Assembly (NCBI GenBank): GCA_020744425.1
Contig: JAGMUV010000005.1
Span: 1,612,001-1,676,000 of the forward strand
Direction: 5' to 3'
Origin: Dactylonectria macrodidyma
Taxonomy: Eukaryota > Ascomycota > Sordariomycetes > Hypocreales > Nectriaceae
Length of the DNA stretch: 64,000 nt
The translations under genes were made by a program, and so were the position numbers. Each line of letters starts with the position of its first letter. The stretch's first letter is position 1. Shown here piece after piece: positions 1-12,099 of this stretch. The notes beneath the pieces were generated by a model that had not been told where the DNA came from, made no database searches, and saw nothing but the letters and a program-made list of their open reading frames with translations.

Positions 1-802
1 GACAGGATCTCGGATCGATAGGCGCCAGTGCGACCTGACATACAAGAAGTACCACCGTCGATGTTGTGCGTGGCAGAGATTTCGAAGTTCCGGCGTTCGA
101 TATACGCAGCGCCAAGCCAGTTCCAGGCTCTAGTGGCCAATGAGCCACTGTGCTCTCGTCTCACTCTCTGGCAAGTTCCAACGCCACCAATCTTGGGGTC
201 TTCGAAAGGAGCAAGAATCCAAGGCATGAGAGTGGATGGCCAGGTTACGTCATCGTCTGCCATGATAGTAATCGGAGTTGAAACCTTGGGAAGGGCCTCG
301 CAGACTTGAAGACGTTTGTTGGCGATTGGGGTGTCGAGGACGCGAACCTTGGGGTGGGACAGCGAGTCGGCTAAACGCTGTAGGCCCTTCCGTTTATCGT
401 GAGTGGTCACAAGAATCAACTCAGCGGGTTGGCAAGCCAAGATGCTCTCAAGAGATGGTCGAAGCTCCTCAAACGCGTTATGAATGGTAGGGATGACCAC
501 GGTCACATCATTGTTCGTGAAGGTTGGCTTGCTTGGAATGGGTTTCGATTTGTACACCCAATGACTGACACATTGGACAAGAAGACGGAGGTACCGGTGA
601 ATCCTGCAAGGAGGTTAGGGCGGGAACTGGAAACAGCGGAGGAGAGGGCGTGAGTAAAGTTGACTTACCACAAAGCACAGAAAAGGTACACCCAAAAGGT
701 GGTTGAGTACCAAAAGTCGAAAGATGGAATCGACAAGGAGAAAAGAGCAGCGAATCCGGGGACTACGCTGTGGCCCATGTTTTCTGTCTCGGGATGGTGC
801 AT
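1..802 (-). CDS. Cps1/GT2-type family 2 glycosyltransferase, N-terminal part (runs off the window)
   Basis: Exons read 802-669 and 603-1 on the minus strand; the intron 604-668 has GTAAGT and CTTGCAG ends and splits a Trp codon. The first exon starts at ATG 802 and encodes a hydrophobic stretch, so the N terminus is membrane-anchored. The second exon holds a GT-A fold start: TVVIPT, then MADDDVTW (the metal/UDP-sugar acidic motif) and GGTSCMSGRTGAYR. These match fungal proteins called polysaccharide synthase Cps1 or GT2, a processive-type glycosyltransferase required for normal hyphal growth in some plant pathogens (family knowledge). The product and sugar are not known from sequence. The C-terminal half, with the remaining catalytic motif and membrane helices, lies outside the window. 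Confidence 0.85.
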
Positions 803-2110
803 CTTGCGAAGCAAGCTTTTGACGGGATCGGAGGATGGAAGTTCGTGGAGGGTGCTGTTTTCCCCTTAGGAGGAGAAGCAAGGGTAAAAAAGCACGGCGG
901 GAGGTTGTTGCTACCACTGAGGGATACTCTCGGAAGATGTAAGGCTCCTGATATCAGTGCCACTTCCGCGACCCTTCCAATCCGTGGTGGAGAGGATGAA
1001 AAGCCCAACCGAGAGATGGGGTTGTGTGTGGTGTGATTTAAATGGAGAGAATGAATCGAGAATTCAGATTTGTGATGTTGTAGGTCTGGGTAGCAGTGAT
1101 TCACTACTAGAGGTTGGGGTGAGGTGAGGTGAGGTGAATCAGAGACGCTGAAGAATCGAGGCAAAACACGATGCACCGCAGACACACACCAAAGGGCCGC
1201 GAGAGGGGAGGAACCGGGGGAGGGGAGAAGACAGTAATGTACACAAAGACTGAAAAAGGACTATGTAGACACGGCCATGGGAAGACGAATTGGCCGATGA
1301 ACAAGAGAGGAAGGGAGGAGAGGAGGTCGTGGCGATGATAATGCTTGGGGCTCAGGTTGGGGGAATGGGTCCAAGATATATACTTAGGACCGGCCCCGTC
1401 CCCCCAAATGGGTCATGCATGAACATGGAGAAGAGAGGGTCCCTGAGGCCAGCCAGAGCAACATGTGGTAGCATAGGTGAGTCGGCTTGTGCGTTCAGAC
1501 AAACGCGCATCTTTCTGTCAAGATTGATCTGGTCTGGACAACGGACAAGACGGCAGGGGTGCATTGGCCCTGCACCTATTGCATTAGGACGGGTGGGGAG
1601 CGAGGGGTTAGAGGGTTGGAGGGACCCATGTATGGCGACGGCGGCTCGACTTGGGGCGGAGGGCATCGTTAGCAACCCAGTGAGGGAGGGGGTGTGCGTC
1701 AACAGTGAAGACTGGGGCCCCCAAGAGGCGTTGCGACGATACTGCACAGCCAAGCTCCGTTCCAACGCCGACCCCGGCCAGCCGGCCGCCCCAGGGTCTT
1801 TAGTTGTTTTGCTGCTGCCATTTTGCTGCTACTGCCGCGGTGGTTTCGCGGCTGCCAGGACATCCATGAGCCGTGGAGGCAATTAGGTCGACACTGCAGC
1901 AGCATTGCGCAAGCGTGACTTGCTGCAGACCCTTGACGAATGCGACAATCCTCAGGGCCGACGGTACGAGCACCTCTTTGATCCCCATGAATCAGACAGC
2001 CGCTGTGGCGTGGTTGCTCTGGCGCATGAGGACCATGTCTCGTGCCAGAACCGCTCGGCCCACGGCGACGTTGTGGACTTGGTGGTCGTCGATGACTGTC
2101 ACCTCTGGGG
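803..2110. promoter_or_regulatory. Upstream region of the GT2 gene
   Basis: No convincing coding exon. On the minus strand the segment is rich in C/T runs, as in long fungal leaders, and a short GGTGA repeat lies near 1117-1137. It probably contains the GT2 promoter and 5' leader. An open minus-strand frame continues below the small reading frame at 2111-2281 but is broken by stops. Confidence 0.4.
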
Positions 2111-2281
2111 TCAGAGGGGTTCAATGGTGTCGATGGCGACAGGCGGGAGAGGCATGGACTGGCTCGTGTTAGCGAGTGGGCCCTGGACGTGTGAGCGAGT
2201 GAGCAAGTCAGCGCCTGCAATTGGGAGGGGGGGGCCACTCGCGAAGACGATGAGGCAAATCAGAAGGCACAGGCGAGCCAT
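2111..2281 (-). CDS. Possible 56-residue reading frame with a signal-peptide-like start
   Basis: ATG at 2281 opens a 56-codon frame ending in TGA. It begins MARLCLLICLIVFA, a charged residue then a hydrophobic core, followed by IAGA, which would suit signal peptidase. Nothing else supports it: no intron with good ends, no recognised family. Just downstream in another frame the minus strand stays open for about 40 codons (VIDDHQVHNVAVG), then a stop, then about 60 more. It could be a small secreted protein, an upstream frame in the GT2 leader, the remains of a broken gene, or chance. Confidence 0.18.
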   Translation of the reverse strand: MARLCLLICLIVFASGPPLPIAGADLLTRSHVQGPLANTSQSMPLPPVAIDTIEPL

Positions 2282-5200
2282 CTACTAGTGGGGAGTGGAG
2301 GAGTGGGAGGAGTAAGGAAGAGCGTCGAGGAGCGAGGAGAGAAAACAGTGGGCAACTCTAAGCCCAACTTGACCATGACCATGTTCCAAGGCTCAACCCA
2401 TGCCCACTTGATGCCTCGCTCACGATGTGCGTCTCGATGGCTCATTGCATGTCTTAATGTCTCTGTGCCTCTGCGCCTCATGAACCTCATGGAAGCCCGT
2501 AGACACCAGCGGATGCGGGAGAGGATGCAGCCCCATGTAGTTTGTTGGAGTTGTTGAGAGAAGAGGAGATTTGGCCGCAAGCCATTGTCCAACCAGCCGT
2601 AGCAATAGGTGAGATTGTAAGAAAAAGCAATTGGATATCGCATGGCATAGGACGTGGTGCCTTATTTCGCAAGGATGTAGGAACTAATCCCCCTCCCCCC
2701 CGGCGTGTACTGTACTCAGGCACATAAGTTGAAGCACATTGTGTTCATCAATGGCCGTGGTCTTAGTCAAGTAAGGCAACCGGATAGGATAATCCTTCTA
2801 TGCTAAGGCAGGTTTTGCCTCGTTGGTTTTCTACGTAATTAGTTAGTTGGCAACACCACGTACTAGTCTGCCTGTCTTACCTCATACCAACCTACCAACC
2901 TAAGAAGGTACCAGACCTTACTTGGCTTGGATTCGGAGATGCAGATGCTGGATATTTGTGGTGGAGGGGAAGTTGTTGTGATCTGATGGTGGCATCTGAA
3001 AATGGATCCGTGGCAAGACTCGGCTCAACCCTGCTTACCTTGCTTCCTTCCGGCTGTCTCCATTCAAGGTTCTTGCCTTTCAGTTGACGTACCTGACTTG
3101 GGTGTCACAAGCCGGCAGGTACGACCTACGTTGTGTGTAGTGCCTACCTACCTTAGGTTGGTCGGGATGGGAGCGACGACACATCGTTCCTTCCACCAAT
3201 TGGCGTCACCTAACTGCGCTTCTCCGGGCAGGTATCACCAAGCGCTTGATGTACGAGAATCGTCGTAATTAGGAGTTGTCCTTTTGGACAAGAAGAGCCA
3301 AAGATTGAGCATCATCACATCACAGCGCATCGCTCATCTTCCGGCTCGCTAGGATTGGATCGGCTCCACGCGCGCCTCAAGACACCCGTCGCATAGCCGT
3401 CGAGCGCTGACTGGCAGAACAGCATCAACGCAATATGCCATCTTGACCTGGGAGTCCAGCCATCCAGCCGACGGCTATCAGCCAACGGAATACAAACAAA
3501 CTGCAGATCGTCCCATCGGCATCTCGGGCAGGGTTGCAATTCGGGTGGGCCAGGCCCTGGGTTTGCCCTGTCTAACTCAGTTGCTGAGATGAGGAGAGAG
3601 CGCTTGCATGCATCACCTCTGCCGGGCTGGCCACCTTCTTGGCCCTCTCTGGCTTGCATCCATCTGCATCATCGGAGGGCACGGTGCAACGCATCGTACC
3701 CAAGGGCCACCCATGATCCATGATCTGGTGAAGGGTTGGGGCATGTGCCACGATGGGGCAACCACGCCGTGCGGCTTGGCCTGGCTTAAGCGCGAATCAA
3801 GCCTGCTCCTGGAGCTCGCGGCCGCCCCCCTTGGCATCCCGGGTCCTGAATCTCAGATTGGATCCTCTCCCCACAGACCTCCTCCCATCCAGACAACTAG
3901 ACAGACGCAGCCTCATGCGGTTGGTTGAGCAGTCCCAGCACGCCCGTTCCAAGTGTCTTGCCGGCGATAGGAAGAGAATCGCCCGCGTGTCCATTGTAGA
4001 TGGACTAGAGGCCGAAATCACACCATCTAGAGAGGTCTATCGCCCACTGGACCTCAAACACACCTCAAGATCAATTCCCAGTGGCGTCTTGCGTCTGGAG
4101 TCTCAGCGATAGCACCGTTGCGTATCGAGTAGCGCCATGTACGACAGCGATGGCGGTGCGTGGCCGGGGTCCGAACAACCATGGGAGCCTGCTCCATCTC
4201 ACCATGGGCACGAAGCATAGCACCACCAAGACTGAAAACCGCTCGCGCCGAGAAAGAGGCGCCGCCGACACTGTCCTATAGAAATGTCTCAACAACCGAC
4301 CATTGGCACACCTGTGCGAAATCGATAGCGACGGGTCCCTCTATTAGCGGCATGCCAGTCATCACCTGCTCTAGTTGGTTGTGGGCGACCTAAGTCCCCG
4401 GTGGCAGCCGCAAACCCGACCCTTTCCTGATCGTCAACGAAACGGGCCACTTGCTCCTCGTCCTCTCCTTGTAGAGCCCGTCTCCACCGTCAGCAGACTA
4501 CCCATTGCTGCCAATTGTTGCTCCGTCGACGTCGTCACCAAACTCGCCAGATCCCGAGTCCTTGCCGGATCCGATCTAGACTAACTGCTCTGGCGCGTGC
4601 GCTACAAGCTGGTCGGCCATTCCTCCGTTCGCACTCTCAGAACTAGGCCCTGTAAGAATCCCGCGATCACTATCAGCCAGCACTTGTTGGTCCGCAGTTA
4701 AGTGAGCCCAGCGCGGCGCGACGCAGCTCGACCGTTCGGGCAATGTCTGTTCAATGCTTGAAAAGATTTGGCTACGTGGATTTGACTAGTGAGAGGCAAC
4801 ATCAATTCTCCATTGCAACAGCCCGGACATCTCACCCATTCCAAGGACCTTTGTCAACGCATATCGCGATGTTGTCAACAATACTGTTAGCTTTGGCAGC
4901 ACGCCGAAAACAAAATCTGACGAGGCGACCGGCCAACGGCACCAACAATTGAGCCAATTCCGTCGGTTTTGGAACGGGGCTTTGATCGTTATCGTTTCAC
5001 TGCTTGGCCAGCGTCTGGAGAGCCTGTTTGCCCATGGACCTGAAGTGATCCCCACTTTTAACATGACCCGCCCACCTCCTCACCTTGGTGTCAATTTGCC
5101 CCTCCCATTATGGGGTCTGGGAGTGATGGTGCTTTGTCTAGGATGCCCTCACACATTTTGCTGCAAATCCCTGTGCGTATCCCTAATGAGAGCCCTGAAA

Positions 5201-5664
5201 TCGCCGGATGCTGGTTGTCTTCATGTACAGACTCCGTCATGACTCGACTATCAACCGCTGAACACCAGATGATCGCTCTCTGAGGTAGCGAGGAAGGATC
5301 GGAGCCGATCTGGATGACTGATGTTTTAGTAGTGCGCGAAAAAGGGAATCAAATTGTGGAGGAACCAGGGTAACCCTAGCCTTGCCTTGTGGCCAAACTG
5401 ATCGACTCCGCAGGGGGGGGAGGCGGCACACGGACTGGGAGCACGGAGCATCTGCTAAAACGACGTCGATGGGACTACAGAGGCGTATCGTCTGGGATCC
5501 CAGTGTTGCAATCAGCATCTAGTTCACCTCTACTTTCAAACCTTTAAGGGTTCATCCAATACCTTGAGTTGATTCCTCTTGTGGTTGAATGAACCCAGCT
5601 TCAAGGGCATGACCCCGTTCTTTGGCTCTGCATTCACAGCGACTTCCGACGACGAATGAACAAT
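2282..5664. other. Gene-free DNA, no feature recognised
   Basis: About 3.4 kb in which all frames are short and none resembles a known family. Short ACCTACCTTAGG-type motifs, common in such intergenic DNA, occur near 3150. I see no transposase, no tRNA and no long repeat. Confidence 0.4.
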
Positions 5665-5696
5665 CGAGGTATCTATCATGAATGATAGATACCTCG
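5665..5696. repeat. Perfect 15-bp inverted repeat with 2-bp spacer
   Basis: CGAGGTATCTATCAT at 5665-5679 is followed by GA and then its exact reverse complement at 5682-5696. Each arm contains GATA/TATC sequences. It lies in AT-rich, gene-free DNA. It could be a hairpin, a dimeric protein-binding site or the remnant of a small foldback element. Confidence 0.85.
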
Positions 5697-8600
5697 GTTA
5701 CTATACAATACGTTCCGTGAATCTCTTTTCAACTGCTTATAAATACTGACATCGATCATGTTGGCAGCAGACCGTGAATCACTGTAGCCGAGACCGATGT
5801 GGTCAGGGCGCGTCTGGTTTGCTCACAACTGCAACTATCCACAATTTGCAATACGTGCTCCCATTTTCGGGCAAATAGGCCCATACGTCGGTGTCCATGG
5901 CTATTTATAATATGTATGACGACATGGCAAACCGGTCACTATCTTTCTCTTCACCTCGTGGGCTTGGGACTCTCATGCCTTCGTCAAATGCTAATTTATT
6001 TGCGCATTCGTGACTGATTGCATTGTGATTTTTCCACATTTGATATCGAGATGTGTTATATAATTGTGTCTTATTACAGAAATTGCAATTCTCTTGCACC
6101 AATGTTCGTTTTTGTCTCTACAGGCTACTTTTCACATACGCTAATTTCATTCTTCTTAGTCGCTGTTCTTATTCCATCATGTTGTGTCACTCCCAGCATG
6201 CGGAAGCTAAACAAGTATACCGGCCATCATTCTACGAGCCTGATGGAGGCACTGTCTAGTGGTTGGATGTTTCTATTTCGTATCACGAGCTGACTCTAAA
6301 CGCCATATGAGACTTCTTGTATCCTACCTCGACATTAATAATTCCATCTCGGTAACTTGGCTCCCCCTGTTCAGCGACTGACATGGAGGCTGGGACATCA
6401 TCGGCTATGAGACAGATATTGCACTTGCTTACATTGATCAAGCCAGGTCTCGTGCTGAAGGCTTGCCTCGACTACAAGTCCTTGGAAATTGACATGTGGC
6501 TCAACGAGATACACAACAAACAGAGGGGGCGGCGAATCGGACCTATCACATACATTTTACCGACATACCCCCCGGTTCTGTCGTCATTCAATAGGAATGC
6601 AACGATACGAATGCGTTAATTTGAGGAGTTGAGTGGAGGGGCTGGCTAGACGAGGTCCCGGGGACGCGGGTAGGTGCTTCCGGCGTCTCTGGCTTCGCAT
6701 GTTTCGCAGCTTCAAAGCAACTGCCACGGGTAGAGACACTCCTAGGCTGGCTCAGAGGGACTAAACTCGACGTGCCTGGCGCTAGAGCTCCTCAACCTGC
6801 AGCTAGCTATGGGGATAGGGTATGGTCCATCCACTCGTAAGTAACCCAGTATGCATTCTAGCATTAGGCGGGAGGGTTGTCCAACGAAACCCCGTATTTC
6901 CTTTACGATGCGTCACAGCTTACTTGATCAGCTGGAAACCCCGGCGAACCTTATAGTCACCCATCGAAGGGATCATTTGCACCCGGTTACCTCTTCCAAC
7001 CCTCTGAGTATAAAACTGCGGCGCTCAGCGCAAGTCCCACCTATGCGGCAGCTTGTATGCTTCAACGTATTTTGGACCTATCAACCACCGTGGCCGATCT
7101 ATCGGATCGATGCGTGGATCGATTCAATACCTCAATAGTGGAAGGATCGTATTTGCCACAATGTGATGGCGGGACCCCCTCATGCAGTCGAGTCACTTGA
7201 TGGACGTGGCATGTGTTCATACCACACACCGGAGGTAAGAACCGTCAAAATGGCATCTTCAGCCGCTTATCAGTGAACAGGGTAGTATTCGCACGCAACA
7301 CCTCCGCTAACGAGACTCTCGCTTTGTGCCAGGGTACATGATCTGGAGATCGTAACGGGTGCAAACTCCAACAACCAACAACGCCCAAGATGCTCATACT
7401 GATACGTGTCGATTTCTTGAAGGGACACCGGTTTAGGCGTGGGTTGCATTGTATTGATGCACCGTGAATCATTGGCTGTTCGATGGCGAATGGATTCTGG
7501 AGTTGTTGGTGAAGGAGGGAACCGCATTAACTGGCCGTGCCAAGCAATGTGGCTCACACATGCTAGTGACAATGTGAGGACCAGATTTGTGTGTTTGCTG
7601 CGTTCGATGTACGAGACCAGATGGCATGCTGGACGCGTCTGAACTGATGATTTTGTTGGGCCTGGACTGGATATCGATATTAGGATTTGGTGCTGATTCA
7701 CTACTTCCGAAAAGCGGACATGACTGTGGTATTCAACCTCAGCTGACGAAAGCATTTGTAGCCCCAGAACACAAACGAAGCTGAGGAGCAATTAGCGTTA
7801 GTACTCAGACAATGTTGCCTCCTGGCAATGGACGAAGTAGGTGGTGACGGTGGATCCGAATCGGTCTCGAGAATTGTGGGTGGTATGTGCTGCCGACTGA
7901 CGATTCAGTGGCGAAAATAAGATCTGCCAAGTGCAGGCATCTTAAAATGGCACCTTACACACCGTAAAATGTCGACGTTGATGAGAAATTGCTAAGTTTG
8001 CAGTGTTGAGGGTTGGGATGGCGGTGAGGTTTGGTGGAGGAGGCTGGAGCTAAGGAGCGGGCCAGGCCGTGGCTAGTCCCCGGGCCATAACGGAAGGACT
8101 AAGACGATGTGTATCTCCACGACGAGGACAGGCGAGGGATCGACCTATAACATCGGGCCTTGAGATCTCATGCGTAGCACGGACCTGGTGTTTTGTCTCG
8201 CGGAGTCGGGGATGATCGACACCTAGAGGTCGGAGGACTTTGGGGCGGAGAAAATGGGAATCAATTGGACCTTGCATTTACTGTGGAATGGCTTCATGGT
8301 GCGGTGGTGAGTGAGTATTGAAAGACGGCGGCTTTTAGCCCGAGATAACGGTTTGTACACGGGAGCTGGCCGAGTCCAGTGTACTATGTAGGCTAGCGCT
8401 TCGTCAAGAAGGTGTATTGACCTGGAGCAATCAGTCGACGGGCCGTGAGCTCTTGAATCCGGTAGAAAGCTGATCGATCCCCAGATCCAAAGCTTTGTTC
8501 TGCGCGTTTCTGTACTCAACAACAGTACTTCAGCTATGCTTAATGATGCAAGGGACGGGCGTTCCATTGCTTCACAAGTCCCACCCCTTCCAGCCAGTAC

Positions 8601-8934
8601 AGGGCGAGGAGGCCAGGGGGTTCAAGCAGAGGTACGGCTCCGATGGCCTTGTTCACCAGTTCGTGTGCAATTAGGATGAAGAAGTTGTCTCTTTGGTTGA
8701 GGTCAGTGGGGAGGAGAGCCGAGGCCCCCTCACTTCTTAGCTATGGCGGGGAAAGGTGACGACGGAAGTGGATCAAATGACGCTCCGCTTGGATAAGGAT
8801 TCAAGGGCCATGGCAAGTCCCTAGCTGCCTTTTCTCCCTCATCAGCAGCATCACCATACTTCGTTGTCATGCTGGGCGAGAGTTAACTAGTACCATATCT
8901 GCAAGAGCCCTCCTGCGAGAGGGGTTGAGGCGGC
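5697..8934. other. Gene-free DNA, partly AT-rich
   Basis: The part from about 5,700 to 6,400 is visibly richer in A/T than its surroundings, which could reflect an old repeat-induced mutated element or simply spacer DNA. No frame resembles a protein family. Clustered GGATCGAT sequences occur near 7098-7120. No RNA gene recognised. Confidence 0.4.
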
Positions 8935-9018
8935 GGGGCAGGGGCAACGGGGCAGAAGCACCGGGGTAGAATCAACGGGGGAGAATCAATGGGGGAGAAT
9001 CAAAGGGGCAGAGGCAAA
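8935..9018 (+). repeat. Minisatellite: six tandem copies of a 14-bp unit
   Basis: Units begin at 8935, 8949, 8963, 8977, 8991 and 9005. The consensus is GGGGNAGAATCAAN; the middle copies are closest to each other and the outer ones more diverged. Each unit starts with a run of four to five G on the plus strand. Confidence 0.92.
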
Positions 9019-12000
9019 CACGTTGCGGCGAAGTATCTTGGTATCGTCAACTAGAGGATCCGGCTGCGCTGAGGGTGCGGTGGCGGCGAGCGGAAGAGAT
9101 CCCTCCCGTGCAACAACAAAACTATGGATCCCTGGCGGTATATGGGATTCGATTCAGTGGAGTGAGATGGAAAGGGATTGCATTGGGGCGCGAGGGAATC
9201 GGCGCAATAAACGTTGGCCATCTCCTCGGAGCCACTCATAGATGCAGCGCGTGTGACGCCGCCCGTTCCGCTGTTAGGTCAAACGCACCCGCCTTGTGCA
9301 AAACCACATCGTCCATTTGCCAGGCGAGGGACTAGATAGGTAGGGAGCGGCTGTGAGGTGAGGGGTGAGGGCAGAAGCAACTCTAGGTGCCTCGAGGCGT
9401 CTGAATATATGAGCATGCGTCCCTGAGTGGGCAAAAGGCAATGCCAATTGCAACCCGGCTTCTAGGAGCGAGGTTCCATAGCGACAAAGCTGCAAGAGGG
9501 TTGCAGAGCGGCTACCGGCTGCTTGGATTGATGGTCTCGCTAGCTACGCTATTTGTGACCGATGGACATGACTGACGCAAGCTGTGAGCGCGATACTACT
9601 CAGGCGGATGAGGGTCGGCTGCGGGGGTTTCGGCGATGGGTGATGCGGGGATTGGAAGATTAGTGAACGTACGTCCCAGGTGCCTTGGCGAAAAAGCCCT
9701 GACTGACGAATATCTGCGTTTCGGCTTGAGTACTACGTACATAGCATTTTGATCGTCTTCATACAAAACCGTGCTCAGCCAGGGCTTAGTTGGGGGTCCC
9801 TGCGATCTGGACTGGGAGACGGGATGTCCTCCCGGCCTTGGAGGTGATATATCTGATATGCGAGACAAGGCGGGGTTTGATTGGGTGCACCTTGGGCGTG
9901 GGGTGATGGCCCGGCAAGCGGCCGACAATTGTAAGACACAAGGCAAGGAGGAGAGGAAAGGACGCATCCAGCTGGACGGTATTGTCTCGCCTTGGGTGGC
10001 AGTTCTCTCATCTGGCTGTTGGCTGTTGGTTGCTTCTCAGCTCTCGTCGAATCCGCCGAACAAGACCCTGGTCACTACCGCACAAACCAGATAGCAGTAC
10101 ACAATTACCCACGGTTACACATGCCCGTGATAGGTGCTGTCTATGCATATGCTTTCACCCGAGCGCTTCCCCACTACGTTTCCCATTTCGAAATGGCCGA
10201 GCGAGTAAGGTAAACCTACATGAAGGCGAAGCTCCATGCACCTCGATACGCCATCCCCTGGCGTCATGGTGAATGGCTGAGCCGGGCGGCTTGAACCCTC
10301 GAAAATGGCGTTTTCTACGTTTTCATCCCGTGGACTTTGTTTTACGGCTTTGTTTTTGATATAAGGTAGTTTTGACTCAGCTTGGAGATGGAAACGACGG
10401 ATGATCGGCGGCTGGGGGGGCCTAAAGGGTCAGAGTAAGAGCAGCCCAGACAGGGTCGAGACCAAGTGAGAGAAGGGGAATACTTGGCGCTGAGACGCTC
10501 CTCTCAATGAGGGGACAAGGCTAGCGATTGGGAAAGTCCAGACGGCCCGCGTCAAGGTGGAGACTGGAGAGCAGTGGCGTCCAGGGTCTGGGGGAGGCAA
10601 CATGTCAAGTCCCATGTCCTTGCCCATGGCCCTTGTCCCCTGTTCCGTCCAGTTGATGGTCTGAGCTGTTGTTGATCGAGACCAGAAGCCCGCAAGCAGC
10701 ATGAGCTCGCCTGCTGGGTTGCCGTGGGCAATGGGTGAATCAACATTCGAATCACCGGGCCCGGGCATGGGCAGACAGGTACGCCGTTCATTGTAGCGCA
10801 TGGGTATGACGGAGTCGTCACCGTTGACGAGCCACAGCCTGATTGCGTTTGGAAATCTACGGCGTCCTAGTTTGGGCTGTGGTGTTGGGGCTTATCCGGG
10901 TGCCTGGGACAGCCAGTGACCCCTCCATGATCAAAACGGCCCGATGAAGCGAGCGATTGATGAACGCGGAGAAGCGTGCGTGGTCCTGCGTGTGGTCGTG
11001 TGTGCGTGTGTGTGTGCATGAGATGGTGGCTGTGGCGATGAGGGACAGCCATCTTGGTCTAAGAAATTGGCAAGTCTGTGTAGGTGCTCTGGAGACCGAC
11101 GGAAGCCTGGAGATACACAAATCTTGGGCGTCGTCACCGTCGTCGTCCTTGCTCGTTACCGTCCGGTGATTTCCATGCTGTTGATCATCAGGTGGCCAAT
11201 AGACGGATTGGGGGTCAAGCTCGCCTGTTGACCGACGCTCATTTCCCTTGTCTTGGCTGGTTGCTTCCAGGACCTCGGATGTCCGTTTTGGCACTGGATT
11301 TACGGTATCGCGGCAACTGTCGGTGCTGGGCGCTGGGCGTTGACATGGGTGCCAGGCCGCCTAAACGAGGGGCCAGCCTCCAGGCCTCCAGGCCTCCAGG
11401 GAATGGATAAGGCCTGGGCCGTGGCCTAGGTTTAGTGCTGTACCTAGACGGCGGTGGCCGCACTTGGTTGCTAGCTGGGAACCGAGAGCACAGCATATTA
11501 CAGATTGATTGCCTGTGGAGGCGGACGATTAATTGCCTCTTTTGCGCTGACGGGCCGGTTCCAGTTCATTTACATGGTACGTTTACTACGTAGTAGATTA
11601 CTTGGATTTGACGAGTCGTGTCTGGCGAGTCGTGTCTGGCGAGAAGGGGCTTGCGAAAAAGAGGCATTTTGATGTCACCGTCCCAGACCGGCTCCTCCCA
11701 TCGAATTTTCACATTAGGTACCGAATGGAAGCAAGCCGTGCACTTTTTCGCGATTCGACGACTGCAACCCTTCTGTAACTCGTCAGAGCCCCGGCGGCAC
11801 ATTGCGCATCTGAATCAGAACTGAATAATGAACCCCTCTTCTGACTTTTTCCTTCCCCCCTCTGCCGTTGCACGATCTGGTGCAAAGCAAGGCCTTTTTT
11901 CATAGGTACCAGGCCGGGTATGGTGTCCCAGGGTAGGACTTATCTGTGCATCCGTTCTGCCTGTTCGTGTGGGCGCAGACCAGGCGGCGCGGGTACTTGA

Positions 12001-12099
12001 CAGGGGAAGTCTACCTTCGCAGTACTTGGATACATGCACCTGGGCACAGAGCACTTGGGTACAGCCGTCCAGGGCGCAACTCACAAGGGTCTCCCGTCG
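9019..12099. other. Gene-free DNA with short simple repeats
   Basis: No supported gene. A GT-rich stretch lies near 10,977-11,020, and CAGGCCTC is repeated at about 11,381-11,402. All reading frames are short and low in complexity. Confidence 0.4.
11613..11640 (+). repeat. 14-bp direct tandem duplication
   Basis: GAGTCGTGTCTGGC occurs twice without a gap, at 11613-11626 and 11627-11640, followed by GAG as a partial third copy. It looks like a recent slippage duplication in non-coding DNA. Confidence 0.85.

Noticed and set aside
1290..1886. 198-codon plus-strand frame
   Set aside because: Low-complexity, Gly/Arg-rich, no family resemblance; opposite to the GT2 leader.
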